Part shown: piece by piece, positions 7,054-16,040 of the stretch | Position numbering within the stretch: position 1 is the first letter of the stretch | Layout of the letters: each line of letters starts with the position of its first letter | Assembly: GCF_004785935.1 (NCBI RefSeq) | Contig: NZ_SRRP01000001.1 | Span: 868,001 to 932,000, forward strand | DNA from: Streptococcus rubneri | GTDB taxonomy: Bacteria; Bacillota; Bacilli; Lactobacillales; Streptococcaceae | DNA: 64,000 nucleotides | Direction: 5' to 3' | The notes under the pieces: generated by a model | Databases searched by the model: none | What the model was told of the DNA's origin: nothing | What the model saw: the letters and a program-made list of their open reading frames with translations, nothing else | Position numbers and translations under genes: made by a program

Positions 7054-8271
7054 TTAAACAAACATATCTTTCAAAAGTTTCTTTTTCAGTGTTTCTAACT
7101 GAGAAATTTTTTCTTGGTGAGAATTGATGAGGTTATCTAGGTTTGAGAAATAGGCACCGATGGCTTGTTGCTCAGCTACATTCGGAGGTAAAAAGATATT
7201 CGTTTCTAATATATTCTTATTGTATAGTCGTTTTATTGTTGTTCCCTCAATTCCAGACCATTTTATTATTCCATAATATTGTTTCAAATATGAATTATCT
7301 AATTGCTGATCATGCTTTAACCATACTATATTTGAATCTTGATAATAGGCAGCTTCACCGTTGTATACAACAGTTCTACCAATACTGCCAGATGCAGATA
7401 TAAGGATATCGCCTATTTCAGGATAAGGATATTTTTCTTTATACTCTTTGAATTTTTCTTTAGATATAAAAGCATCAGCAGTTCCTCCAAATGTTCCAAT
7501 TTTATAGAAAGGAATATCACCATTTACACTAGTTTCATTTTTAAAAATACGTTTATTCATAGCAACAGAACCCAAACTGCCTAATGTCCTTTCTTTCCAC
7601 TCACCTTCAAATCCATCTAAACGAATTTCGGGAACAGTCTGTCCAGCTTTGGGAAACATTTTGGCAAGCATGGTCTCCTTGAGTGATTGGTAGTTAGTGA
7701 GATTATCCTTGTATCTCGCCAGAAGGTCATCGAAAGTGCTGAAGAGGGAGCCAATGGCAGATTGTTCAGAGAAAGATGGAACGCTCATTTTCATACTTTT
7801 CAATATTACACTAGATAAGTTTCCAATCGCACCATTTCCCCCTTGTACAAATTGTAACACTCGTTTATACTCATTTGAACTCATCCAAGCATTTACGAAG
7901 TAATTCTGCTCAGTTTTAAACAATAACATAAAACCACCATGGACAACTATCTCATCATCTGGTAAATTTTTTATAATTGCATGTTTTCCGACTAGCTTAG
8001 TGGATCCATTAGCTGCAGTTACTAAAATATCTCCATTGCTTACTCGGGGAATATTTATCACGTCTTTACTTACAAACACATCATCATCTGATATCACGAA
8101 GGAATCATCTACTATGTTCGAGCTTCTTAAAACCCGTGCTCCCTTACTTCTTACATCGTTTGGGTTATAGGTCAGACCTCTTCTTACTTCTACTTGAGAT
8201 AATAACGAAGACGTCCGCCAATAATCGTTAAAATTATCAAATCTTAAAATAGGTAAGATTTTCTCTTCCAT
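7054..8271 (-). CDS. hsdS: Type I restriction specificity subunit HsdS
   Basis: The 405-residue protein shows two target-recognition domains, about residues 10-160 and 220-365, each followed by a conserved helical spacer: QSAIGSLFSTFDDLLARYK and QQAIGAYFSNLDNLINSHQ, both leading into a LETLKKKLL/YQSLKETML coiled segment. This is the complete HsdS architecture that reads two half-sites. Only one full hsdS is present, with no truncated silent copies or recombinase, so there is no sign of the inverting specificity systems seen in some streptococci. The GGAGAG ribosome binding site overlaps the end of the AbiH-like gene's intergenic gap. Confidence 0.92.
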   Translation of the reverse strand: MEEKILPILRFDNFNDYWRTSSLLSQVEVRRGLTYNPNDVRSKGARVLRSSNIVDDSFVISDDDVFVSKDVINIPRVSNGDILVTAANGSTKLVGKHAIIKNLPDDEIVVHGGFMLLFKTEQNYFVNAWMSSNEYKRVLQFVQGGNGAIGNLSSVILKSMKMSVPSFSEQSAIGSLFSTFDDLLARYKDNLTNYQSLKETMLAKMFPKAGQTVPEIRLDGFEGEWKERTLGSLGSVAMNKRIFKNETSVNGDIPFYKIGTFGGTADAFISKEKFKEYKEKYPYPEIGDILISASGSIGRTVVYNGEAAYYQDSNIVWLKHDQQLDNSYLKQYYGIIKWSGIEGTTIKRLYNKNILETNIFLPPNVAEQQAIGAYFSNLDNLINSHQEKISQLETLKKKLLKDMFV

Positions 8272-8287
8272 TTATTTTTCTCTCCAT

Positions 8288-10867
8288 TCACAAACTATAT
8301 TTTTTATGTAGAGTAGTCGCAAATTTCCTTATTGCAGTATTAAGTTCTTGTTTATAGATCAATTTAATTTTGTTATTCTTGAGAGGATACTCTTCATAAT
8401 TTGCTGTGTCTTTTAGAGCCGTTTCTCCAAATTGTTTTTCATTTTTATTTTCAACATCAAAATTTAGTACATAAAAAGTCAACGCTTGGCTATCAACTGC
8501 CCATGTTTTAGCAAATTCATTGATTTCTTTTTCAATGTTTTTTGCCTCAACATAATTTGCTTCATCTACATTTTCGGAGTGTTTTAATTTATTTTCAGAA
8601 ATATACTTTAAAATTGCATCAAAGACATCATCTTTTGTTTCAAAAGACATTTTTTTAATATTAGTATTTTCTCGATTATCTTCAATACTTTCTTCTCCCC
8701 TACTTATCTTATGATTATTTATATAAGTAAATCCTAAAGTATCTGTCGAGTCTTTGTCTTTCTTATTTTCTATATTTCTAATCTCCTCACGCTTTTTATC
8801 ATTTGCTTCTTGTTGTATATTTTGTGCTTCAACCCACATATTTAACAGTGACATCTCTTCGCCATTATATGTAATATATCTAAGATTAGGAACAACATCA
8901 AATATTAATTTTTGACTACCATCAAAAACTGATATTTCTATTTCAGTCAGATTGGACAAATATTGGGTTTTATCTGTTTGATTATTATCATCAAACTTAA
9001 ATAACGAAGAAAATCTATAAGTATCTGTCTCTCCTTTTATTTCATTTGTTTTCTCTGACAAAGATACACCAAGCAATTTTAAACTTCTAATTTTTGGAGA
9101 CAGAATAATTCCAGTGATAATTGGATCCACATCTACTTCCTGAGCATCAAGAATGAATGTTGACACATTGGGAAAGTAAATATCGTAACCAAACTCACTA
9201 TTTTCTGGATAATCCAATTCAATATAGCGACTATTACTAACAAAATTTAGCAAAGAATAATCTATCTTAATATTTTCATTTTCACGAATTATTATTTTTT
9301 TCAAAGTGTTACTAATTATATTTTTAGAAGCAATGATATTTACTATATGTTCCTCACTGATATTGTTTTTACACATTTCAAAATATTCAATATTCTGAAG
9401 CTGACTGATATCAATCTCAACGTTTTCAACACCTTCACAATAAATTGCACAATTACTAATTTTTATTTTTCTACATTTTTCAGTACTTGAAATTAAATTT
9501 TTTAGTTTCTCAATACTTAACGATGAGTTTGTAATTTCAATAGATTCACTATTTTTTATACATTCAATAAACTCTTTCATATCAAACAACTCATCCAAAA
9601 GCAACCTATCATCAGATTTTGCTCCGACTCCATCAATTATTACATGAAGTTTTTCATTGTATGTTTCTTTTATATCTAAAAAACTTAAAATCTTTTTTAA
9701 AGATTCGCACTCTATAATACTCGATATTTTTAAATATTGAAACTGATTGAATATAAAAAGTTTATTAGTCAGTATGAATTTGTCAAAAGGATATATTATC
9801 GGCAAAGATACATTGAACATTCTTTTCAATAATTCAATATCATTATTGTCCAGCTGAATTGAAGTAGTATTATTGCCTCCAAATTCTAAATTTTTCTTAC
9901 TGTCTTTGACCAAAATATCATAGAATGGTACTAAAACTATTTTTTCTAAGATATCGTTATTCAAAATTTTATTAATCTTCTGTAATTTGATTAGATAATC
10001 ATTACCAAAATAAAACAAATAAATTCTATTTGATTTTTCAAATATTTTTGACAAGAATGGTAAATCACTTCCATAAATAGAGTGACCTATAATATAGGTA
10101 TCAACTGAATTTCTCTTATATTTCTTTATTTTCTCTATCAATTGGGTGCGTTTTTCAAATAAATAAGTATCTTTTTTTATTCGAATCAGTTTGTCATTGT
10201 CCATAGAACCCGGAACATTAAACCCACTGTACTCTTCATTCCCAGTGAATCCACCTCCAAAAATAATATTCTTCTCAATTAAAGATCCGTGTACTTGAAA
10301 GTATTTTTGATTACTAACACTCCCAGTTTGAACTAGGTTTAAATCATATAAAGTACTTGTATAATTAAAGTTAATTACATCAGCATCTTTAAATATATTT
10401 TTATAAACCTCATTAACTACCAAACTGCTTTTATTATTTCTTTGAACTCTGTATGAATTATGCCATTTCTCGTAAAATTCAGACAAATAGGACGAAAATA
10501 AATCTTCTAACTCTTTAAGATACGCATTTATTTCAGTAACACTATATATACTCCTGATTTCATCGTCACTATTGTAAGTTATCTCATTAATCTCTTTAAT
10601 ATGATTTTCAAAAATTGACTCTAAATCGTTCCAATTTAATGATTTCCCATCAAATTTTTGTAAAAATAATTTATTAAAATTATAAATATCTTCATTTGTT
10701 TCAAGTTTCTCTTCAACCCTCAAGTGGTCTACAAAATTATTATACGAACTTTTTATCCCTACACTGATATCAAATCCGTTTCCTACTATAATCATTTTAG
10801 GATTGCTTGAATTAGCATTGATTACATCAGAGTGTACTAATTTATTTTCAATAATATCCTCAGACAT
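8288..10867 (-). CDS. AbiH-like abortive-infection protein with LRR-like middle and HsdR-like C-terminus
   Basis: The N-terminal ~340 residues of this 859-residue protein carry the AbiH signatures: IIVGNGFDISVG (26-37), FNYTSTL (167-173), VHGS (192-195), IIGHSIYGSD (259-268) and YLFYFGN (283-289). Residues about 370-690 are a series of irregular leucine/isoleucine-asparagine repeats resembling leucine-rich repeats. A charged coil follows (about 700-760). The last 75 residues (FAKTW at 785, GETAL at 814, NYEEY at 823) line up with the last 77 residues of the HsdR encoded next door (FAKRW, GESQL, RYKDY) with a two-residue gap. AbiH proteins are phage-abortive-infection factors of ill-defined mechanism. 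The position between hsdR and hsdS, and the shared tail, suggest that it associates with the methylase complex. The gene is strongly AT-rich. Confidence 0.75.
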   Translation of the reverse strand: MSEDIIENKLVHSDVINANSSNPKMIIVGNGFDISVGIKSSYNNFVDHLRVEEKLETNEDIYNFNKLFLQKFDGKSLNWNDLESIFENHIKEINEITYNSDDEIRSIYSVTEINAYLKELEDLFSSYLSEFYEKWHNSYRVQRNNKSSLVVNEVYKNIFKDADVINFNYTSTLYDLNLVQTGSVSNQKYFQVHGSLIEKNIIFGGGFTGNEEYSGFNVPGSMDNDKLIRIKKDTYLFEKRTQLIEKIKKYKRNSVDTYIIGHSIYGSDLPFLSKIFEKSNRIYLFYFGNDYLIKLQKINKILNNDILEKIVLVPFYDILVKDSKKNLEFGGNNTTSIQLDNNDIELLKRMFNVSLPIIYPFDKFILTNKLFIFNQFQYLKISSIIECESLKKILSFLDIKETYNEKLHVIIDGVGAKSDDRLLLDELFDMKEFIECIKNSESIEITNSSLSIEKLKNLISSTEKCRKIKISNCAIYCEGVENVEIDISQLQNIEYFEMCKNNISEEHIVNIIASKNIISNTLKKIIIRENENIKIDYSLLNFVSNSRYIELDYPENSEFGYDIYFPNVSTFILDAQEVDVDPIITGIILSPKIRSLKLLGVSLSEKTNEIKGETDTYRFSSLFKFDDNNQTDKTQYLSNLTEIEISVFDGSQKLIFDVVPNLRYITYNGEEMSLLNMWVEAQNIQQEANDKKREEIRNIENKKDKDSTDTLGFTYINNHKISRGEESIEDNRENTNIKKMSFETKDDVFDAILKYISENKLKHSENVDEANYVEAKNIEKEINEFAKTWAVDSQALTFYVLNFDVENKNEKQFGETALKDTANYEEYPLKNNKIKLIYKQELNTAIRKFATTLHKKYSL

Positions 10868-11005
10868 TTATATGAATACCTCTCTATTTAGTTCTTAATT
10901 ACACTAATAAATAAATTTGTCTAAATTATGATATTTATTTAAGTTCAGATTATTATTATTTTAAATGAAAAATCTAAACAATTATCTAACTACAGTTTTA
11001 AAACT
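10868..11005 (-). promoter_or_regulatory. AT-rich gap before the AbiH-like gene, possible promoter
   Basis: The 138-bp gap between hsdR and the AbiH-like gene is very AT-rich. On the minus strand TTAGAC and TAATTA are 17 bp apart near 10897-10925 and could be a weak promoter. GAGAGG lies 11 bp before the ATG. No hairpin with a T-run was seen, so read-through from hsdR is also possible. Confidence 0.35.
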
Positions 11006-13999
11006 CTACCTCCCCACTCTCAGTGGTTCAATCACCTCTTCGATCAGTTGGGTATAGGCTTCTTTGATTTGTTTTTTGTAGCTGAGTGGGTTGAGGGCGT
11101 CTGCTACTTCTGCCTTGTAGTCTTTGTAGCGTTGGCTCTTGGTCAGTTGGCTTTCGCCAGCTTGTTTTTTGGCGCCTTTGCGGTAGTGTTGGATATAGTA
11201 GCGCAGCTCGTCAGCTCCGATATACCAGCGTTTGGCAAAGCTTACGATATGGCTATCGATGATGGATTCGATCATCTGGTCCAAGACTCCGGTGATGGAT
11301 TGTCCTCGGTAGCGTTCGGGCTCTTCTTGGACTTGGGTCCAGAGATTTTGGATGATCTCTGCTAGGCTTGGATTGGTCCGATTCAGTCTCTCGATATAGC
11401 TATCCACAGTTGCGATATCCTTGTCACTCAGGCTTTGCTCGTCATTTTCCTCCTGCTGGATCATACTCTGGATCAGCATCAGGATATAGGCATAGTTGAT
11501 CTCATCGACTTGGACAGACTCCAGCTCATAGTGGATATCCAGCTCATCTTGGCTGTCCACTTCTGGATCCCTGCTCTTGATCTCCGCCAGGATATTTTGA
11601 TAGAAGCCTAGATAGGCTTCAAGCTGTCTGTCGCTAAGACCTGTTTCCCGATAGATCTCTTCCTTATCGTACTCTGAGTAGACGCGGATAGAAGCTTGGT
11701 ACTTGTCAAAGACCTGATAGGCTTTAGCAACCTTGCGGAGCTGCGCTGTTGGGACCTGCTCGAGGGCGACTCCTTCTTCTTCCAAGTCTGTGACTTGGCC
11801 TTTAAACTCTGCCCAGGCTTTTAAGAAGTTGCGCTTCTCTTCTTCCCAGCTTGGTGCTAGGACCTCATTTTCTCCTCCATTGGAGTAGAGCTTGAGGGCA
11901 TTGTCGACAGCTTCCTTAAAGGCTTGAGGGCGCTGGAAGGTGATGATATGACCAAAGTGCTTCTTGTCATCAAAGATCCGATTGGTCCGGCTGAAGGCCT
12001 GGATCAAGTCCTGTGGGCGCATAGGCTTGCGATCGATAAAAAGCGTAGAAAGACAAGGTGCATCAAAGCCTGTCAAGAGACGGTCGACCACGATGACCAG
12101 GTCCAACTGCTCATTGCGGTAGAGGTACTTGTCCTGCTTTCTGGCCAGGCGATTGTTGATATCGCTATTAAAGCCCCGCAGATCCGCTATGCTAAAATGC
12201 GTACCAAACTCTTGGTTGTAGTCCTCCATGACCTGCTTCATGTGGTCTTGGTAGCCGATAGATTCTTCCTCATTTTCAGATACTGAGTAGGTGATGGTAA
12301 ACTTTGGAAAATCTGGCAAATAACGTTTGACCCGCTCAGAGACCTTGACCCGCTCCTTGCCAGCGAGAATGCTCTTGAGCAGATTATAGTAAGCCTGTGC
12401 TCGTGGGATAGACTTGACCGTCAAGATACCCTCATTGCTCTTTCCGACCCCTTTAGGGATATTGAGCTGTTGCTGGCTCTTATTGAGGATGGCATCTAGG
12501 ACTTCTAGCATGTGCTCCTTTTCCTCATAGGCCTGGTCTGGGATTTCTTCTTCTAGGAGATCTGAGATGATGGTATTGCGGTAGTCGACCTTAAAGCCTA
12601 GAACCGCTCCATCATGGATGGCTTCCTTGACAGTGTATTCATGTAGGCGATCGCCATACTGTTGGTGGGTGGTCTGAGCCAGGTCTCCCACTTGTTTGCG
12701 TTTGTTTTCCTTGAAGATCGGAGTCCCTGTAAAGCCGTACCAGAGAGAGTTCTTGAAGTAGGCCTTGATCTCCTTTTGTGTCTGTGGCGTAACCGCCCGA
12801 TGGCACTCATCCACGACAAAGGCCACGCGCAAATCCTTGATCTTCCCAGCATCCCGCTGGTACTTCCCTTCTTCGAACTTGCGCATCATGGTTGTGATTT
12901 TCTGGATGGTCGTGACCACCACGCGCTTGTCATTGCCCCCTAGGCGCTTGACCAGCTCATGGGTATTGTCCGTCTCGTCGATGTCGATGACATCATTGGC
13001 CGCATAAGAGAGGAAGGACGAGGTCGTCTGCTGGTCCAGGTCTCTGCGGTCGACGACAAAGATGGTCTTTTGGATGGCTGGAATCTGCAAGAGATTGCGT
13101 GCTACCTTGTAAGAGGTCAGGGTCTTACCTGAACCGGTCGTATGCCAGATATAGCCTGACTCTTGACGGCGGGAGGCTTCCTGCACGGCCTCGATGGCAT
13201 GGATCTGGTAGGGACGCAGGAGGATGAGGGCTTTCTTGCTATCGTCGATGACCGAGTACTGCATGACCATCTGGTGGGCCCGGGGGATGGAGAGGACCTC
13301 ATGAGCAAAGCTATTGAGATCGATCATGGGCTGGTTGCCCTTGTCCACCCACTTGGTCAGAAATTGCTTATTTAGCTTGCTTTCACGGGCCGCAGCGATA
13401 TAGCGTGTGTCAACCTTATTGGTCACGACAAACATCTGCAAACTGGAGTAAATGCCCCGGAACTTGCCTTCACGGTCGTACTTTTTTATCTGGTGAAAGG
13501 CATCTAGAAAGGCCACTCGTGGACTCTTGAGTTCGATATGGATGAGGGGCAGGCCATTGATCATAAGGGTCGTATCGAGCCTTCGATCCTGGTCTAGCGG
13601 ATAGGCCTTGTCGCGTTCGACTTGGTTGACCACTTCATAGCTCGACTTACCAGCTGCGATATTGTCCCGCCAGATGACCGCCAGACGGATGGTCCCTAGA
13701 CTGGCATCCTCACGTTGGACTTCAACCTTGGCGATACCATTTTCACCCGCAAGCCACTTGGCTGCTTCATAATAGCTGACAAAGTTGAGCTGGTTCTTGA
13801 TTTGGCGCTTTTCCTGGTCGGTCAAGGGGTGGTCTGCCAGCAAGGCGACATTGTTTTGCGCGAGCTTGTCAAAAAAATTATCCCATAACTGGTCTTCGTT
13901 CTTGAGATCCTCACGATAGGTCCACTGACTCTCCCCTGATGTCAACTGCTGGATCAACTGTCTTTCAATCTCAAGTTCTGGAGTTGCTACTGCCTTCAT
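11006..13999 (-). CDS. hsdR: Type I restriction endonuclease subunit HsdR
   Basis: The start at 13999 (997 residues) follows AGGA at a 7-bp distance; an upstream in-frame ATG at 14095 lies in a terminator-proximal repeat and is unlikely. The N-terminal nuclease domain has the PD-(D/E)XK core with IELK (155-158). The translocase has Walker A TTGSGKT (287-293), DECH (397-400), GFTGTPIF and QAFSRTNRI. The C-terminal helical region (FAKRW at about 921 to the end) is the part thought to dock on HsdM/HsdS in this family. It pumps DNA and cleaves unmethylated invaders. It is the first gene of the locus. Confidence 0.95.
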   Translation of the reverse strand: MKAVATPELEIERQLIQQLTSGESQWTYREDLKNEDQLWDNFFDKLAQNNVALLADHPLTDQEKRQIKNQLNFVSYYEAAKWLAGENGIAKVEVQREDASLGTIRLAVIWRDNIAAGKSSYEVVNQVERDKAYPLDQDRRLDTTLMINGLPLIHIELKSPRVAFLDAFHQIKKYDREGKFRGIYSSLQMFVVTNKVDTRYIAAARESKLNKQFLTKWVDKGNQPMIDLNSFAHEVLSIPRAHQMVMQYSVIDDSKKALILLRPYQIHAIEAVQEASRRQESGYIWHTTGSGKTLTSYKVARNLLQIPAIQKTIFVVDRRDLDQQTTSSFLSYAANDVIDIDETDNTHELVKRLGGNDKRVVVTTIQKITTMMRKFEEGKYQRDAGKIKDLRVAFVVDECHRAVTPQTQKEIKAYFKNSLWYGFTGTPIFKENKRKQVGDLAQTTHQQYGDRLHEYTVKEAIHDGAVLGFKVDYRNTIISDLLEEEIPDQAYEEKEHMLEVLDAILNKSQQQLNIPKGVGKSNEGILTVKSIPRAQAYYNLLKSILAGKERVKVSERVKRYLPDFPKFTITYSVSENEEESIGYQDHMKQVMEDYNQEFGTHFSIADLRGFNSDINNRLARKQDKYLYRNEQLDLVIVVDRLLTGFDAPCLSTLFIDRKPMRPQDLIQAFSRTNRIFDDKKHFGHIITFQRPQAFKEAVDNALKLYSNGGENEVLAPSWEEEKRNFLKAWAEFKGQVTDLEEEGVALEQVPTAQLRKVAKAYQVFDKYQASIRVYSEYDKEEIYRETGLSDRQLEAYLGFYQNILAEIKSRDPEVDSQDELDIHYELESVQVDEINYAYILMLIQSMIQQEENDEQSLSDKDIATVDSYIERLNRTNPSLAEIIQNLWTQVQEEPERYRGQSITGVLDQMIESIIDSHIVSFAKRWYIGADELRYYIQHYRKGAKKQAGESQLTKSQRYKDYKAEVADALNPLSYKKQIKEAYTQLIEEVIEPLRVGR

Positions 14000-14033
14000 C
14001 CGTCTATCCTTTTCCTCTACATAATCTCCTATT

Positions 14034-14042
14034 ATTATAGCA
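14034..14042 (-). promoter_or_regulatory. Extended -10 promoter of hsdR
   Basis: On the minus strand the sequence reads TGCTATAAT, an extended -10 box, about 35 bp before the hsdR start. No good -35 is seen at the right spacing. Confidence 0.65.
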
Positions 14043-14072
14043 TGTTTGGGAAAGAAATTAACGCTTTCAAAG

Positions 14073-14100
14073 CATTTTGTTGGTTTTTCGCGCAAAAAAA
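14073..14100. repeat. 28-bp direct repeat, left copy
   Basis: These 28 bp are identical to 16041-16068 and in the same orientation. They contain TTTTTCGCGC and end in seven A residues. The left copy lies between the hsdR promoter and the terminator of the small-gene cluster. Confidence 0.85.
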
Positions 14101-14114
14101 CAGGCCTAAGCCTG
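14094..14114 (-). terminator. Terminator of the small-gene cluster
   Basis: CAGGC (14101-14105) pairs with GCCTG (14110-14114) and is followed on the minus strand by seven T residues that belong to the 28-bp repeat. Confidence 0.7.
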
Positions 14115-14250
14115 CTCTGTTTCTTTTCCTGTTTCTACCAAATTTTATTGCTTATAAATAAGCAGATAAAATACAAAGGGTAACTAAAAGGGATTAAATC
14201 GATGAGTTCAGTAAGCAAGTAAATTGCACCTGTCATAGGTGCTTTTTATT

Positions 14251-14478
14251 TTAATAATACTGCACTTCAATTCCATCCATAATATTTATTAAAGTATTAT
14301 CGCCAATTTTTAAAGAAATCAGTTCATTTAATGATGATACCTGATATTCCTTATCTCCAATAACCACTACAAAATCATGAACAGAATTAGGAAAAATCCC
14401 ACAAGCTTGACCATTATAATCAAAAGAGGCGTCCCAGCCGTTATCATATAACGCTTGTAAATCATCTAATATCGCCAT
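14251..14478 (-). CDS. Small acidic protein of unknown function (75 aa)
   Basis: A good GGGAAAGGA ribosome binding site precedes the ATG. The product is acidic, with an N-terminal helix (DDLQALYDNGWD) and a strand-rich remainder (VVVIGDKEYQVSSLNEL). No family is recognised. It is the last gene of a six-gene cluster of tiny ORFs read in one direction and is followed by a GCACCT/AGGTGC hairpin at 14230-14247. Size, acidity and clustering resemble immunity or antitoxin genes, but no partner toxin is visible in the window. Confidence 0.6.
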   Translation of the reverse strand: MAILDDLQALYDNGWDASFDYNGQACGIFPNSVHDFVVVIGDKEYQVSSLNELISLKIGDNTLINIMDGIEVQYY

Positions 14479-14483
14479 AAAAA

Positions 14484-14533
14484 ATCCTTTCCCATAGTGA
14501 TTTGATAGGTGAAAGCACCTAGATTGTTCTAAG
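14484..14533 (-). repeat. Intergenic repeat between small genes, copy 2
   Basis: About 54 bp from CCTTTCCCA to AAGCGCTA match 14752-14800 at roughly four of five positions. The block holds the ribosome binding site of the next gene, a short hairpin (AGGTGC/ACCT on the minus strand) and the TAGCGCTTAG that ends the previous gene. Confidence 0.65.
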
Positions 14534-14741
14534 CGCTACTAGATTGCTTTAATTGAGATAATTTCACTCTCAAAGAGAGAAATCTCAGTTGGTTCATCAG
14601 GGCTAGGATTGTCAATGAGGATAGTTGCTCATCATTGTCCATTTCGTCAATAAAATCTGTGACAAAGCCTTTTATAACTTTACCGTCACTAGTTACCACC
14701 TGAACTTTTGATCGTAGGTAGTCCCAAAGTTGTTTACTCAT
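14529..14741 (-). pseudogene. Frameshifted paralogue of the 63-aa small gene
   Basis: The first ~43 codons encode a homologue of the 63-aa protein at 15248-15439 (shared pattern: LW-x(n)-GxVIxGFVxDxxDxxDN). After SSL the reading frame changes: the other frame encodes LIDNPSPDEPTEISLFESE and then IISIKAI, ending with TAG at 14539-14541, which matches the C-terminus LLVDVNG...EDEILSITEV of the paralogue. A small deletion near 14620-14630 (length 1 modulo 3 against the paralogue) explains this. The open frame therefore runs on to the stop at 14529 with a non-homologous tail. A sequencing error is the alternative. Confidence 0.65.
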
Positions 14742-14751
14742 TTACGGTCTC

Positions 14752-14800
14752 CTTTCCCAAAGTGTTTTTTGCAGGTGAAAACGCCTAGAATGTACTAAGC
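14752..14800 (-). repeat. Intergenic repeat between small genes, copy 1
   Basis: This is the partner of 14484-14533, placed between the 93-aa gene and the frameshifted gene. Its presence in two intergenic gaps indicates duplication of gene-plus-spacer units. Confidence 0.65.
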
Positions 14801-15076
14801 GCTATGTTTTACTAACTGTTTTGCTTTGTTGTAGTATGGTTCAAGAAATTTCCTACACAATTCTCTATTTTCTGTATCTTCTTCAACATAGAAAAAATAC
14901 ATTGGTTCGTCATTGATAAGGTCAAAAAGGGGCTCATTCTCTGCTATCAATCCATCAGCAAAAGCCTCATCTTCGCCTAATTTGGCAGTGAGTTCAAGAA
15001 AAAAGTCATAGTAATCATCAACATCACCATCTACTCCTCTTTTTAGCATATTTAAGACTTGTTGACCGTATTTCAT
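14795..15076 (-). CDS. Small acidic helical protein (93 aa), paralogue of the 95-aa gene
   Basis: The product is acidic and helical, starting MKYGQQVLNMLKRGVDGDVDD and ending FLEPYYNKAKQLVK. It aligns over its whole length with the 95-aa product at 15440-15727 (QQVLxML, then GExExFA, NExxxFDxxND and FLxPYxxxAKQL). Its start overlaps the preceding gene by 4 bp (ATGA), so the cluster is one operon. The pattern is loosely like bacteriocin-type immunity proteins of the colicin D immunity kind; this is a guess that needs a profile search. Confidence 0.65.
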   Translation of the reverse strand: MKYGQQVLNMLKRGVDGDVDDYYDFFLELTAKLGEDEAFADGLIAENEPLFDLINDEPMYFFYVEEDTENRELCRKFLEPYYNKAKQLVKHSA

Positions 15077-15246
15077 AACACTAGACCTCTTTTCTTGAGT
15101 TCAGCCATGATATCCTCTTCATCTTCTTTTGAGAACGTAGTAAACCTCAAATGTGATAGCTCTTCATCTGTCATCTCAGATAGGTTAAACTTTGGAGAAC
15201 TCAACCCCATTGAGTCAATTTGAGAAAAAGCCTCTGATAAATTCAT
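15073..15246 (-). CDS. Small acidic protein of unknown function (57 aa)
   Basis: The start at 15246 (MNLSEAFSQIDSMG) is preferred over an upstream one inside the previous gene because it follows that gene's stop by 1 bp. The product is acidic (MTDEELSHLRF, KEDEEDIMAELKKRG) and predicted helical. No family is recognised. It sits between the two paralogous gene pairs and overlaps the next gene by 4 bp. Confidence 0.5.
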   Translation of the reverse strand: MNLSEAFSQIDSMGLSSPKFNLSEMTDEELSHLRFTTFSKEDEEDIMAELKKRGLVL

Positions 15247-15247
15247 G

Positions 15248-15439
15248 TTAAACCTCTGTGATACTAAGAATTTCATCCTCAAAATATTCATAAAGAGTAC
15301 CGTTAACATCTACAAGCAACGAGTCCATCTCTTCTGCATTGTCTAAGGCGTCACAATAGTCCTCTACAAACCCTCTAACTATCACACCATTTTTTAGAGT
15401 AATAACTACATCTGTACGGTTAAATTCCCAGAGCTTCAT
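15248..15439 (-). CDS. Small beta-rich protein (63 aa), intact paralogue
   Basis: The product has alternating strands (DVVITLKNGVIVRGFVEDY, then SLLVDVNGTLYEYFEDEIL and SITEV). The pattern of a glycine turn between two strands and a final EI-x-SI strand looks like a small Sm-like barrel, but that is only a visual impression. The start codon directly follows the stop of the 95-aa gene. A frameshifted copy lies at 14529-14741, also directly downstream of a copy of the 95-aa gene, so the two genes were duplicated as a pair. Confidence 0.6.
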   Translation of the reverse strand: MKLWEFNRTDVVITLKNGVIVRGFVEDYCDALDNAEEMDSLLVDVNGTLYEYFEDEILSITEV

Positions 15440-15727
15440 TTAAATATCCCTTTCAATATTGGCTAATTGCTTTGCTCGTTCGCAGTAAGGTGTTAGGAAA
15501 TTGATAAATCCTTGCTTATCTCTTGGGTCATGTTCCTCTAAGAACATCATCAGCTCAAAGTCATTGAGAGCGTCAAACATTTCAGGGTTTTCATTATACC
15601 AAGCCTCGGCAAACTCCTCATTTTCTCCCAAAAGAGCGTTAAACTTAAAGGAAAAGTCCCAAAAATTATCAATCTGGCCAGTGACTGCTTGCTGTAGCAT
15701 GTCTAATACTTGTTGACTGCATCTCAT
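15440..15727 (-). CDS. Small acidic helical protein (95 aa), first gene of the cluster
   Basis: A strong ribosome binding site (GGAGGGTGGGG) precedes the ATG. The product is helical and acidic (MRCSQQVLDMLQQAVTGQ, LLGENEEFAEAWYNENPEMF, FLTPYCERAKQLAN). It is a full-length paralogue of the 93-aa product. The function is unknown; paired duplication with the 63-aa gene suggests the two act together. Confidence 0.65.
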   Translation of the reverse strand: MRCSQQVLDMLQQAVTGQIDNFWDFSFKFNALLGENEEFAEAWYNENPEMFDALNDFELMMFLEEHDPRDKQGFINFLTPYCERAKQLANIERDI

Positions 15728-16040
15728 CGCCCCACCCTCCTAATAAAAGCATTATAGCATACCTAACTTACTAAAGTACAATATACCCTAACAAGTGCTT
15801 CATTTTTTTAAAGAAACAAAAATGAAGCGTAGGACTATTCCTATGCTAACAAAGCGCCCTCTCTATAGTTTTTAGCAAAATACAGCGGCATCTCAGCTTT
15901 TAGATAACTATTAGCAATTTATAAAAAATCAGTCATAGGTAACTAAAAAGGTAGTAAAAAGAATAAAGCACTCTAGGATAGAGTCCTAAAGTGCTTAGTT
16001 TCAAAGCTTCATAGCCTGTTACAGTTAAAAAAAATTACAA

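Noticed and set aside
7054-8271. Phase-variable inverting hsdS system
   Set aside because: There is one complete hsdS, no truncated partner copies, no inverted repeats between hsdS copies and no recombinase gene in the locus.
11048-13375. Several plus-strand open frames across hsdR
   Set aside because: They lie antisense to a full-length gene with all motifs and have no ribosome binding sites or family resemblance.
14000-14095. N-terminal extension of HsdR to an ATG at 14095
   Set aside because: It would start inside the 28-bp repeat and run through the hsdR promoter; the ATG at 13999 has a proper ribosome binding site and the family start.
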